Shown in pieces: positions 11,265 through 20,401 of a stretch of DNA of 64,000 nt. Every line of letters begins with the position of its first letter. Position 1 is the stretch's first letter. The notes under the pieces are model-generated. The model made no database searches, had not been told where the DNA came from, and saw only the letters and a program-made list of their open reading frames with translations. This DNA is from Gammaproteobacteria bacterium (GTDB lineage Bacteria; Pseudomonadota; Gammaproteobacteria; Pseudomonadales; Azotimanducaceae). Where the stretch lies: the NCBI GenBank assembly GCA_027297435.1, contig JAPUIA010000115.1, positions 60,433-124,432 on the forward strand, read 5' to 3'. The position numbers were made by a program, and so were the translations under genes.

Positions 11265-11507
11265 ATGGCGACAGCTAAACGCAAAGCCCCCGCTCGCAAA
11301 AAGAAGCGAGTTGCGAAGAAAGCTACTGCAAAACGGAAAGTAGCCAAGAGAAAGGCTGCACCCAAACGCAAAAAGAAGGCGCCCGCTAAGAAGCGGGTAG
11401 CCAAGAAGCGCAAAGCAGCACCTAAGCGTAAGAAAAAGGCCGCCAAGAAGCGCAAGGCAGCACCTAAGCGCAAGAAAAAGGCACCAGCTAAGCGCAAGCG
11501 GCGATAG
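11265..11507 (+). CDS. Lysine/arginine/alanine-rich histone H1-like (AlgP-type) basic protein
   Basis: 80 aa composed almost entirely of K/R/A/P/V with repeated KRKAAPKRKKKA; GAGGAGA RBS upstream. Confidence 0.75.
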   Translation: MATAKRKAPARKKKRVAKKATAKRKVAKRKAAPKRKKKAPAKKRVAKKRKAAPKRKKKAAKKRKAAPKRKKKAPAKRKRR

Positions 11508-11513
11508 CGTTCT

Positions 11514-11540
11514 CGGAGCACACACAAAGTGTGTGTTCCG
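11514..11540 (+). terminator. Hairpin after H1-like gene (CGGAGCACACAC-AAA-GTGTGTGTTCCG)
   Basis: 12-bp stem with one G-T wobble, 7 nt after the stop codon. Confidence 0.5.
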
Positions 11541-11557
11541 ATTACAAACTAAAGCTA

Positions 11558-11590
11558 CCGCAGCGCCTCGACCGAGGCGCTGCGGCGGGC
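11558..11590 (+). terminator. Strong GC hairpin between convergent H1-like gene and moeA
   Basis: CCGCAGCGCCTCG/CGAGGCGCTGCGG perfect inverted repeat. Confidence 0.55.
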
Positions 11591-11620
11591 TTCTTCTCCT
11601 CGAGAAATGTCAATGTTTGT

Positions 11621-12829
11621 TTAGGCGAGCCCGTACAGGGGCAATACGTCTACGGTCGAACCTCGTAGCAGATCGTCACAATCTTTCGGAATACGTATCA
11701 GACAGTTCGCATGGGTGAAGCTACTCATACGATTTGAGCTCTGATCGCCCGTCGTGTTGACCGTGGGGTGAGGGTGATCGTTAGAGACCACACCTCGCTG
11801 ATACTCTTCGCGACCGGCGCGATGAATGATCGTGTCACGTAACTCGCAGCGAAACGTCAGTGGTGGTGTGGGCGTCGTACCGCACAATTGCGCAATAGCC
11901 GGCTTGGCGATCATGAGCAACGTGACGATCGTCGATACCGGGTTGCCGGGTAGGCCAAAGAACAAGCAATCGCCGATCTCGCCAAACGCCAACGGTTTGC
12001 CAGGCTTGAGGTTCAACCGCCAAAAGTCGAGCGTACCGATTGCCTCCAGCGTGTCTTTGACATGGTCTGCGTCACCCACAGACACGCCTCCGCTGGTAAG
12101 CAGTACGTCGCACCGCGCGCTCGCGGCTAACAGCGCGTGAGAAATTGCAGCCGTATCGTCCGGCAATACGCCTAGGTTGTCGACTTCGACGGGTAAGTCG
12201 GCCAGAAGTTCGACGACCGTATAGCGATTGGAATCGAAAATATTGCCGTAGGCGAGTGCCGAACCCGGCACTTGGAGTTCGTCACCGGTGGAGAAAACGC
12301 CAATACGTGGGCGGGCGAATACTTCTACTTCGGCAATCCCGCAACCGGCGAGGGTACCCACGTCGAACGCGGTAATCGTCTTGCCTTTATGCAGTATGAC
12401 CTGATTTTGCTTCACGTCATGGCCAACGCTACGCACGTTGGCACCCTCGGCGGGGGGCGTCGCAACGATAATCTGATTGTCGCGGACCGTGCAGTCCTCT
12501 TGGATGACGACGGTGTCGGTAGCCGCTGGCAGTGCGGCGCCGGTCATGATTCGTACGCATTGGCCGTTGTCGACAGCGTCGGTGAAGGGGTGTCCGGCGA
12601 GACTCACGCCGATCAATTTCAACGAGTCGAGATTGGCGGACCACAGATACGCATAGCCATCCATTGCTGATGCGCGAAAGGGCGGTAGATCGGTGGGCGC
12701 ACATACGGGGGCCGCCGTTACGCGGTGATGGGCGCGATCTAAGCTTGCGAGTTCCTTGGTGTTCGGCGCGCGAACGTGTTGCAGAATAGAGTTAAGTGCT
12801 TCGTCAAGGTCCAGTGGTTTGGATAACAT
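11621..12829 (-). CDS. moeA: Molybdopterin molybdenumtransferase
   Basis: PFRASAMDGYAY, VFSTGDEL, TSGGVSVGDADHVK, GLPGNPVS; start set at MLSKPLDLDEA. Confidence 0.95.
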   Translation of the reverse strand: MLSKPLDLDEALNSILQHVRAPNTKELASLDRAHHRVTAAPVCAPTDLPPFRASAMDGYAYLWSANLDSLKLIGVSLAGHPFTDAVDNGQCVRIMTGAALPAATDTVVIQEDCTVRDNQIIVATPPAEGANVRSVGHDVKQNQVILHKGKTITAFDVGTLAGCGIAEVEVFARPRIGVFSTGDELQVPGSALAYGNIFDSNRYTVVELLADLPVEVDNLGVLPDDTAAISHALLAASARCDVLLTSGGVSVGDADHVKDTLEAIGTLDFWRLNLKPGKPLAFGEIGDCLFFGLPGNPVSTIVTLLMIAKPAIAQLCGTTPTPPLTFRCELRDTIIHRAGREEYQRGVVSNDHPHPTVNTTGDQSSNRMSSFTHANCLIRIPKDCDDLLRGSTVDVLPLYGLA

Positions 12830-12835
12830 AGCTCT

Positions 12836-13510
12836 ATGTCGCGAATTCTTGGGATAGAAACTTCTGGCGGGCTTTGTTCGGCAGCCGTATTGGTTGACGG
12901 GGACATCATCGAGGATACACGGAAGATGGAGCGTATGCACAACGAGTACGTTCTCGAACTCATCGATGGCGTCATGCGACGAGCACGTCTGGCTCCGACA
13001 TCGTTGGACGGGGTCGCGTTCGGCTGTGGCCCGGGCTCGTTTACTGGGGTCAGAATTGCAGCTTCGGTCGCCCAAGGCATAGCCTTTGGTGCCAATGCTT
13101 GCGTGTTGCCGATCGCCTCGACATTGGCGCTGGCCGACGCTGCGCGCGCCAAAGAAGTTGACATGCCCGATGGAGTGGTGGCGGTAATTCGCTCGCGCCG
13201 TGATGCGTACTATTTAGCGAGTCTCAGATGTGTCGATGGGCGTCTCGTGCCACGACGCGAAGCCTGCCTCTTCGAAGGTCCGCCTGACTGGCAGGAAATC
13301 AACGATCCCCGTTGGCGGTTGGCGGGTCCGATACCTTCATGGCTCGCCGAGGTTGTGCCGATCGAGCGTTGGTGCACCGATATCGCCACCGATGGCACGG
13401 TGGTTGCGCGCCTGGGCTTGGCGGCCCTGTTGCGGGACGAGGGACAAGCACCGGAATTTGGTTTGCCTATCTATGTTCGAGGCGACTCACCGTGGCGAGC
13501 GTCCCGATAG
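12836..13510 (+). CDS. tsaB: tRNA t6A biosynthesis protein TsaB
   Basis: ILGIETSGGLCSAAVLVDG, GPGSFTGVRIAASVAQGIAFG. Confidence 0.93.
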   Translation: MSRILGIETSGGLCSAAVLVDGDIIEDTRKMERMHNEYVLELIDGVMRRARLAPTSLDGVAFGCGPGSFTGVRIAASVAQGIAFGANACVLPIASTLALADAARAKEVDMPDGVVAVIRSRRDAYYLASLRCVDGRLVPRREACLFEGPPDWQEINDPRWRLAGPIPSWLAEVVPIERWCTDIATDGTVVARLGLAALLRDEGQAPEFGLPIYVRGDSPWRASR

Positions 13511-13527
13511 GTCCGGATTAGAGAAGC

Positions 13528-14211
13528 ATGAGACTCTTTCACCACAGCGATGTTAACCCACATCGCTATGCCCAACATTTCGAATTGGTGGCGTGTCAGG
13601 AGCGGCCGCACGATGTCACCGGTTACTTTCTCTGGTTTGATGCTAGCGGTTTATCCATGTTCCGCGATGCTGAGCGAAGCGGCGTCAAGCTCAACGTGAG
13701 CGATTTCGAGCAGCGCACCAACCAGGCACTGATCCTCGCCCAAGCTTGCGGTGCGCACGCGCGACCGAATGTAGTCGATTTGATGGCTGGGTGGGGAGTC
13801 GATGGACTCAGTTTGGCTATGCGCGGCTGTCGAGTCACGTTGATCGAACGTTCTCCGGCTGTTTGGGCGATGCTCGATGAATTCGTATCGCGGCTCACAC
13901 TACCCGTAAACGTCGTATACGCCGATGCACGCGAGTGGTGCGAGAAGGCCACGGCGACGGTGGATGTCGTCTATCTAGATCCCATGTTTGCTCCGCGGCG
14001 CAAAACCGCATTGCCGAGCAAACGCCTGCAATTCCTGCGCGATGTGGCATGGCACGATGACGTGTCGTTGCGATGCTGGATCGAATTTGCCCGACGTGTG
14101 GCAAAGGATCGAGTCGTCGTCAAACGTCGAGCCAAGGATCCGGTGCTGGCGACCCCTGCTTGGCAAGTGCAGGGACGCCAGGTCCGTTTCGACGTCTATA
14201 AGCTCGCCTAA
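13528..14211 (+). CDS. rsmJ: 16S rRNA (guanine1516-N2)-methyltransferase
   Basis: VVDLMAGWGVDGLSLA, VVYLDPMFAPRRKTALPSK. Confidence 0.88.
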   Translation: MRLFHHSDVNPHRYAQHFELVACQERPHDVTGYFLWFDASGLSMFRDAERSGVKLNVSDFEQRTNQALILAQACGAHARPNVVDLMAGWGVDGLSLAMRGCRVTLIERSPAVWAMLDEFVSRLTLPVNVVYADAREWCEKATATVDVVYLDPMFAPRRKTALPSKRLQFLRDVAWHDDVSLRCWIEFARRVAKDRVVVKRRAKDPVLATPAWQVQGRQVRFDVYKLA

Positions 14212-14244
14212 AGCGAGCCACTCGCCTAGACACCTGCCCCGCTT

Positions 14245-16620
14245 CTATCCGCGTAGGATCGCGTAGCGGTACTGTGCGTCGATTACCCGTTCTGACGCAC
14301 GCATCACGTCAGTGACGATTTCGCTGTGGCTGAGTTGGCCGTCGTGAGTTTCTTGGACGACGCCGTCGTCAATGAGTTTGTCGACGAAGGAGTTGAATAA
14401 TCTTTGATCGAAAAATTCCGGAGCGTTGATGTCATAGAGCCGTGACATCTTGCGGGCAACACGTTGACTTTGTTCCTGTAGCTCGGCTCGCGTGTGAATC
14501 GCATTGTCCGGGTTGGCGAGTAGGCTGATGACGATGTAGAGGCGCTCGAGTGTCTGCATGACCACGCTCGACAACAGGTGCAACCGATAGTGTTCACGGC
14601 TAGCGACGGGTGGCGGTAGAAGATGATCATCGGCTACGTGTAGGAGGCCGAAATGTGCCAGGTGCTCAATCCAGCGATCGACGGCGTCCAGTTGGCTACC
14701 CTCCAAACTTTCGGCGTGTAGCTCGTTGGCAAGATACGGGTACACGACCGCGATCATCCGTTTTAAAGAGCTGCGGTGAAACGGCCGGCGTCGCGAGACG
14801 AGCAAGCAACTGATGAGTGAGGGTAGGGCCAGGACGTGTGCAACGTTGTTGCGATACCAAGTCATCAATACGGCCGAGAATGGCGCCAGATAGTACACGT
14901 CACCAAAGTCGTCCTGATCTTTGTTCAGCATGCCGAGGTTCATGACGTAGTCGATGACCTCTTTGCCGTTGAGCTTCGTCACGTTGAAATCGTGGGCGTT
15001 GCTGTCCCATCGTAGCAGGTCCAAATAGCAGTTGACCTGGTCGACGAGCATACGTTCTTCGATCGAAAGACGCGGTGTGCAGAGCATTACCAGCGCGACG
15101 AGATTGATCGGGTTGACCGAGGCCGCTTGATTGATCCGTACGAGAATTTGGCGGCCCAATGCCGACGCGGGGTCGTCATGGCAGGGCTCGGTGGCGCGCC
15201 ACTGATCCAATCGCAAAGGCTGGCCGAAGTTGACCTCTACTCTGCCGAAGTCTTGCCGGATCAACCGAAGACTTCGGAAGATATCGAATACCGACTCCTT
15301 TTGTTTTTCCGAACCCTTCAGTTCGTCCCTATACGAAGCGGCTTCGATGAGCTTTTCGTAGCCGACATACACCGGTACGAATGCCAGCGGTCGAGGTAGC
15401 CCGCGCTCGGCGTGCTCGAGCGTCATCTTCAACAGTCCGACACGCGCCGGAAGCAACCGGCCTGTTCGGGTACGCCCGCCTTCCGGAAAAAATTCCACAC
15501 AATGACCGCGTCGATAGACTTGATAGAGGTATTCGGAAAAGACTGCGGCGTAAACGGGATCGTCGCGAAAGCTGCGGCGCATGAAAAAAGCACCTCCGCG
15601 GCGTAACAGCCCACCTACAACCGGTAAATTCAGGTTATCTCCCGCCGCGATATGCGGCAGCATCAGGCCGTGCTGGAACAGCAGATATGACAATAGCAGG
15701 TAGTCCACGTGGCTGCGGTGAGAAGGCACGTAAACCAGGGTGTGGGTTTGTGCAAGCCCTACAATGCGTTCCAGACCGCGGATTTCGACACCGTCGTAGA
15801 TGCGATGCCAGAACATTTGCAATAGGCGAGCCAAGACGATGATCGTTGGGTAGGACATGTTGGACGCGATCGTGAGTGCGGCCTTGCGGGCTAATTTCTG
15901 GACTTTCTTGACGTCGATGTCATTGGCTGACACTTCTGCATCGATAGCCTCCTGTACCGACCGGCTCGCCACGATTTGATCCACCAGCGTCCGCCGGTGC
16001 GAAAAGTCCGGGCCGAAGGTGGCCACCTTCAGATTGCGCAATCGAACTCGCAAGATGCGGGCGACTTTGCGCACGCGGTGACTTTCGTCGGCATCGACGA
16101 CGTCTGCTAAACGCAGTCCTTCACCAAAGTTCACAACGATGTGGTGGCGGGAAATGAGCAGATTGACGAAACGTTTGAGCCGAGAAGTCGCCGCCCAGTT
16201 CTCCGAGAAGAACAGGCGCAAGATCGAGCGTTCTCGATTGGTGGCTCTGCCCCAGAAAATCTGCACCGGTATGAACTCGACGGAACTCGAAGCTGCAGAC
16301 GTGCTCGCCAATATGCGAACGAGGCGCCTGGAATAGGTACGCATGGTATTGCGGCGTAACCAACCGGTTGGGCGGTTCAGAAACAGAAACCGTCGATCTT
16401 CCAGTTGATCGCCAATCTCGATATTCGATAGTGGGTCGGGCCATCCGTGACCGTTACATACGATGTCCAACACGGCGAGGTCGCTCAGCGATCGAGTCGG
16501 CAGCACGAATACCGTAGCGGGCGGAAGTTGCTCAGGGGGTTCGCCGGCGATGCGGGGTCTGGCAATCCAGCGAATGACGCTGCGGGCAATCCGATAGCCG
16601 AGATTCCGCAGTCCCAACAC
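14245..16620 (-). CDS. plsB: Glycerol-3-phosphate 1-O-acyltransferase
   Basis: VPSHRSHVDYLLLSYLLF, FFPEGGRTRTGRLLPARVG. Confidence 0.95.
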   Translation of the reverse strand: MLGLRNLGYRIARSVIRWIARPRIAGEPPEQLPPATVFVLPTRSLSDLAVLDIVCNGHGWPDPLSNIEIGDQLEDRRFLFLNRPTGWLRRNTMRTYSRRLVRILASTSAASSSVEFIPVQIFWGRATNRERSILRLFFSENWAATSRLKRFVNLLISRHHIVVNFGEGLRLADVVDADESHRVRKVARILRVRLRNLKVATFGPDFSHRRTLVDQIVASRSVQEAIDAEVSANDIDVKKVQKLARKAALTIASNMSYPTIIVLARLLQMFWHRIYDGVEIRGLERIVGLAQTHTLVYVPSHRSHVDYLLLSYLLFQHGLMLPHIAAGDNLNLPVVGGLLRRGGAFFMRRSFRDDPVYAAVFSEYLYQVYRRGHCVEFFPEGGRTRTGRLLPARVGLLKMTLEHAERGLPRPLAFVPVYVGYEKLIEAASYRDELKGSEKQKESVFDIFRSLRLIRQDFGRVEVNFGQPLRLDQWRATEPCHDDPASALGRQILVRINQAASVNPINLVALVMLCTPRLSIEERMLVDQVNCYLDLLRWDSNAHDFNVTKLNGKEVIDYVMNLGMLNKDQDDFGDVYYLAPFSAVLMTWYRNNVAHVLALPSLISCLLVSRRRPFHRSSLKRMIAVVYPYLANELHAESLEGSQLDAVDRWIEHLAHFGLLHVADDHLLPPPVASREHYRLHLLSSVVMQTLERLYIVISLLANPDNAIHTRAELQEQSQRVARKMSRLYDINAPEFFDQRLFNSFVDKLIDDGVVQETHDGQLSHSEIVTDVMRASERVIDAQYRYAILRG

Positions 16621-16657
16621 GGTCTACGGCCGCCTAGCGGCTTGTTGAAACATGCTG

Positions 16658-18613
16658 CTAGTCGGTCTCTTCGGGTTGTATCCCTTGCATGAGATTGTCG
16701 AGACGTTCGGATGTCGGCGAGGTAATTTCCACCTCCCAGATGTCCCGATACTTGCGCTCGGTGACCGCATCGGCCTCATCCTGTGTCCGAATAATCGTCG
16801 CCCGCAAGAATACCAGCAAGTTGGTTTTGGTGCGGGTATCCGATTTGGATCGGAACAACCACCCGATGCCGGGAATGCTGCCGAAGAACGGCACCTTTTT
16901 TCGTGATTGGGTCACATCGTCCTGAATCAAACCCCCGAGTACGATGATTTGGCGGTCTTCCACGAGGATGGTGGTTTCGATCGTGCGTTTGGATGTCACC
17001 ACGTCGGCGAAACCGGCGTCCCCAATGGGCGTTTCGATGACGTTGGTGATTTCTTGTGCGACTTCCAGGCGCACCGAGGTGCCGTCATACACGTGGGGGG
17101 TGACCGTGAGTTGCAGGCCAACGTCTTCACGCTGCACGGTCGTGAAGGGATTGCTGGACCCATCCCCCGAGGTCGTGAAAGAGCCGGTGCGGAACGGCAC
17201 CTCATTGCCCACCACGATCTTGGCTTCCTGGTTGTCCAGGGTCAGGATGCTGGGCGTCGACAGCAAGTTGGCGTCCGAACTGGTTGCCAACGCCGTGATG
17301 ACGGCACCGAAAGAGATGCCGTTGGCATCGATCTTGGCCGCCGCGAGGGTCGGGGTGGTAATGCTCGCGAGCCCCGCCAGCACATCGATCTCCCTCGGTT
17401 CCCCATCCTCACCCGGGCCGATCAGGTTGCCGAGCAGGGCCGAGATGACGCCGTTGAGCGTGGTGCTCACCAAGGGTACGGTTTCGCCGCTCCCGTCCGC
17501 AGCAGCCATTTCTATGCCGATGGCTAGCTGGTCGGTCAGCTGTACCTCGACGATGGCGGCCTCGATGAGTACCTGGGCTCGACGCACGTCGAGCTTCTCT
17601 AGGATGTCGAATATTTCGCTCATCGTTCCGGGGTCGGCGCGCACGACGATCGCGTTCAACGACTCGTCTGCATGGATGGTGGTCGATTCGACGTTGCCGT
17701 CCTCGACGGAGCTGGATCGTCCGCTCATGACGTCGCTCAGGATCTCCGCGACGTTCGCCGCGTCCGCGTGTTTGAGGGTGATCACCTGCACCGCACCAGT
17801 AGCCGTCGCGGGCTGATCGAGGGTGTCGATGAGCTTCAGTACTTCTGCAACAGGCCGTGGTTTGCCGCGAATGACCAGACTGTTGTTGCGCTCGTTGGCG
17901 ATCAACTGAATGCGTTGCGGTCCTGCGGCACCGCGGCCGATCTGTTCCGGAGCAAGCGTTTCGAGCATCGCGACCACTGTGCCGACCCAAGCTTCCTTGA
18001 GCGGCACCATGACGACTTCGTCCTCATTCGATACGTCGATGTGCTCGATGATACGCATCAACCGCAAGATGTTGTCGGCATGGTCACTGATGATGACGAT
18101 GTTCGGTTCTGCGACAGCGGCTATGAATCCGTATTGCGGAATCAACGGTCGGAGAATTTTGACGAGCTCAGCCGAATCCACGTTCTGTGCGGGGATCACC
18201 CGGGTAACCAGTTCTTCAGCGGCGAGTCCCGATAGATCGCCTCCGGCACCGGGCGTTTGTTTGCCCGTCGCGTTCTGCTGTATACGGATGACGTTGCCGG
18301 AAGGGCTTGCCGTGAAGTTGTGTACCCTCAGCACGGATAGGAACAGCGCATACACGGCATCGGAGTCCATGCTTTCGCTCGATATCACCGTCACGTTGCC
18401 TTTCAGGCGCGGGTCGATGACGAAGGTCTTACCGGTGATTTCTGCGACCTGGGCGACGAACTCGTGTATGTCCGCGTTTTTGACGTTGATCTTCCAAGAC
18501 TGCTCTTGGCTCCACGCAGGCTGTGCGAATAGCAGCGGCCCGCTGAACAGGCCGATGACGACGAGCTTTCTAACGAGTGCTTGTCCAGAATGCGGAGCAT
18601 TCTGAGACCGCAC
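16658..18613 (-). CDS. gspD: Type II secretion outer-membrane secretin GspD (start assigned to in-frame GTG; ORF open to 18754)
   Basis: Signal peptide, N0/N1 domains, secretin C-terminus (LLSTPSILTLDNQEAKIVVGNEVPF; VPFFGSIPGIGWLF). Confidence 0.93.
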   Translation of the reverse strand: MRSQNAPHSGQALVRKLVVIGLFSGPLLFAQPAWSQEQSWKINVKNADIHEFVAQVAEITGKTFVIDPRLKGNVTVISSESMDSDAVYALFLSVLRVHNFTASPSGNVIRIQQNATGKQTPGAGGDLSGLAAEELVTRVIPAQNVDSAELVKILRPLIPQYGFIAAVAEPNIVIISDHADNILRLMRIIEHIDVSNEDEVVMVPLKEAWVGTVVAMLETLAPEQIGRGAAGPQRIQLIANERNNSLVIRGKPRPVAEVLKLIDTLDQPATATGAVQVITLKHADAANVAEILSDVMSGRSSSVEDGNVESTTIHADESLNAIVVRADPGTMSEIFDILEKLDVRRAQVLIEAAIVEVQLTDQLAIGIEMAAADGSGETVPLVSTTLNGVISALLGNLIGPGEDGEPREIDVLAGLASITTPTLAAAKIDANGISFGAVITALATSSDANLLSTPSILTLDNQEAKIVVGNEVPFRTGSFTTSGDGSSNPFTTVQREDVGLQLTVTPHVYDGTSVRLEVAQEITNVIETPIGDAGFADVVTSKRTIETTILVEDRQIIVLGGLIQDDVTQSRKKVPFFGSIPGIGWLFRSKSDTRTKTNLLVFLRATIIRTQDEADAVTERKYRDIWEVEITSPTSERLDNLMQGIQPEETD

Positions 18614-18731
18614 TCGTGGAGGGCAAGGATGCCCGACCATTTTTCGAAGAAAAATGCGAGGCTTTCGGAGAAAACCGACGAGGAATATTCGCGGCGCCTG
18701 CGGCGAAATCAGGAGCCGAATTTTCGGACAG
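18574..18731 (-). repeat. Multi-hairpin repeat element, copy 2 (5' end of gspD)
   Basis: Minus strand aligns with 48504-48573: TTTTCTCCGAAAGCCTCGCATTTTTCTTCGAAAAATGGTCGGGCATCCTTGCCCTCC...GCGGTCTC; several short perfect hairpins. Confidence 0.7.
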
Positions 18732-18759
18732 GAACTAACAAGGCTGCTACACATAACGA

Positions 18760-19647
18760 CTACTTCAACGATGCGGTCACGAAGAAACGGCGGCTACCCC
18801 GCTGTATTTCGAGCCGCGCAGACCCCTGTGCCAAGATGTTGTCGAGCTCGAGTTGGTCCTGACTCACGTCACCGACCGGTCTGCCGTTGACCGAAAGAAT
18901 CACGTCCCCAGGCTGTAGGCCAGTTTGGCTCAGGTACGGAGACTGAGCAAGGTTGCCAAGACGGTAGCCCTGTGCGCCGTCCGTGCTCACCGGCTCGATA
19001 CCGAGTTCGATCAGCGCTGATTGGGGATCCGACCGCATTCGATCGCGGTAGCTCTCTACGAACTCACGTGCGCTTGCAGCGGTCTGATTGGCGGGCGTTT
19101 GCGTGTCCCGCGGGTTGCGGCTGGGGGCGTTTGCCGCTTGGTTGACCGGCGCAGTGGCTGTGATACCGCTTGCGCCAGGGAACGTCAGCGTCTCTCGAGT
19201 GCCTGCTCGCCGTAGCACGACATGGTCCGGGTGGACCTCGTCCAATACGGCGTTGCCGGGCAGGGTGTCGCCAACCCCGTAGAGGATACCGGCGCGGCCT
19301 TTCTGTGCCACGATTGCCGCCGAATCCTCCGATATTTCGGCGACGAATACCCCGTTCAGTATCAGCGGCAGTCGCGTCTCGGACGTTGGAGCTGCCTTGA
19401 CCGGCCGACCGTCGGCGTCGGCCTCGCCGAAGAGGTTGGCTTGTAGTATGTCATTTATATTGACGTTTTGTTGACTGCCTGGCGTCTGAGATTGGGGCCG
19501 CGTGCCGCCCGCAACGTCCGGTTGGATTGTCGGGCCAGAGGCCAAAAACAGACCCGTCGTCGCCAGGGTATAGGCGATGAGTGCAATCAGCGCCCACCTC
19601 ACCGGCACCACCGCATTGGTCATCACGCTGTTCAACAGAGCAGTCAT
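18760..19647 (-). CDS. gspC: Type II secretion inner-membrane protein GspC
   Basis: N-terminal TM, GspC HR domain and C-terminal PDZ (GLQPGDVILSVNGRPVGD). Confidence 0.85.
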   Translation of the reverse strand: MTALLNSVMTNAVVPVRWALIALIAYTLATTGLFLASGPTIQPDVAGGTRPQSQTPGSQQNVNINDILQANLFGEADADGRPVKAAPTSETRLPLILNGVFVAEISEDSAAIVAQKGRAGILYGVGDTLPGNAVLDEVHPDHVVLRRAGTRETLTFPGASGITATAPVNQAANAPSRNPRDTQTPANQTAASAREFVESYRDRMRSDPQSALIELGIEPVSTDGAQGYRLGNLAQSPYLSQTGLQPGDVILSVNGRPVGDVSQDQLELDNILAQGSARLEIQRGSRRFFVTASLK

Positions 19648-19677
19648 GTTCTCGATTAGACCCTTAACCGAATGATT

Positions 19678-20397
19678 TTAAAAGATTTTTTCTTCTACTT
19701 CTAATACCACGGCATGGTCTGGATCCCCTCCTGGCCACGGGTTATTTAACATCTTTGTCAGCGACTTTGTTACGCCGATCTTCACATATCCGGACTCGAG
19801 TATTTGCACGTGCATCAAGGGAGTTTGACCCCCCTCGGCGAAGATATCTGCCGTTGGCATCTGGTCGGTTTTGATGAATGCCACCAAAGGCGGCAGCTCC
19901 GTGGCGGCGAGGCGTCCCGACAGGACGTAGCGCACGGGGCCGCCGCTCCAACGGGCTTCGCCGTCCATGTGGGTAATCTTGCCGCCAGCCAAGGTTGCGG
20001 TGAGCGTGCTAATCGATAACGCGCCCGAGAGAACCAGATCGTAGGTGCTGAAATACTGATTGAACAGGTCGGCTTCGGCTCGTCCGGTGATTTCCAGATG
20101 GGTGCCATCGGTGGTCGCCTCTATGGTACCGATCAGGTCCAGTCCTTCGCCCTCGAGTTCCAGGTTGTACGCCGGCGCTAGACGTAGAATCGACAGGGGT
20201 TGAAACGCCCAACGTACCGTGCCGATCAGCCGTCCATCGACGATGACTTGCCCGGCCCCGCGCCAAATCGTGCCCGATGGTTGAGTCAGATCGAGACCCG
20301 GCAGATTGTCCGTCGCGCGGCGCAGCAGTCCAGCAGGCGCAAACGCAACGACGAAACCGATGAACAGCACGAAGCCCCAACCGAGCATCCTCTTCAT
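19678..20397 (-). CDS. gspN: Type II secretion protein GspN
   Basis: MKRMLGWGFVLFIGFVVAFAPAGLL..., GspN-like pattern; adjacent to gspC. Confidence 0.75.
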   Translation of the reverse strand: MKRMLGWGFVLFIGFVVAFAPAGLLRRATDNLPGLDLTQPSGTIWRGAGQVIVDGRLIGTVRWAFQPLSILRLAPAYNLELEGEGLDLIGTIEATTDGTHLEITGRAEADLFNQYFSTYDLVLSGALSISTLTATLAGGKITHMDGEARWSGGPVRYVLSGRLAATELPPLVAFIKTDQMPTADIFAEGGQTPLMHVQILESGYVKIGVTKSLTKMLNNPWPGGDPDHAVVLEVEEKIF

Positions 20398-20401
20398 CAG
20401 C

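Noticed and set aside
11265-11507. H1-like gene as a spurious low-complexity ORF
   Set aside because: Codon-level repeats keep frame, it has an RBS and downstream hairpins, and the composition matches known bacterial H1-like proteins, so it was kept as a feature.
16907-17527. Long plus-strand ORFs opposite gspD (and similar antisense ORFs opposite glnD, mutS, plsB, pyrG)
   Set aside because: High-GC mirror frames of clearly conserved genes, with no recognisable domains or independent signals.
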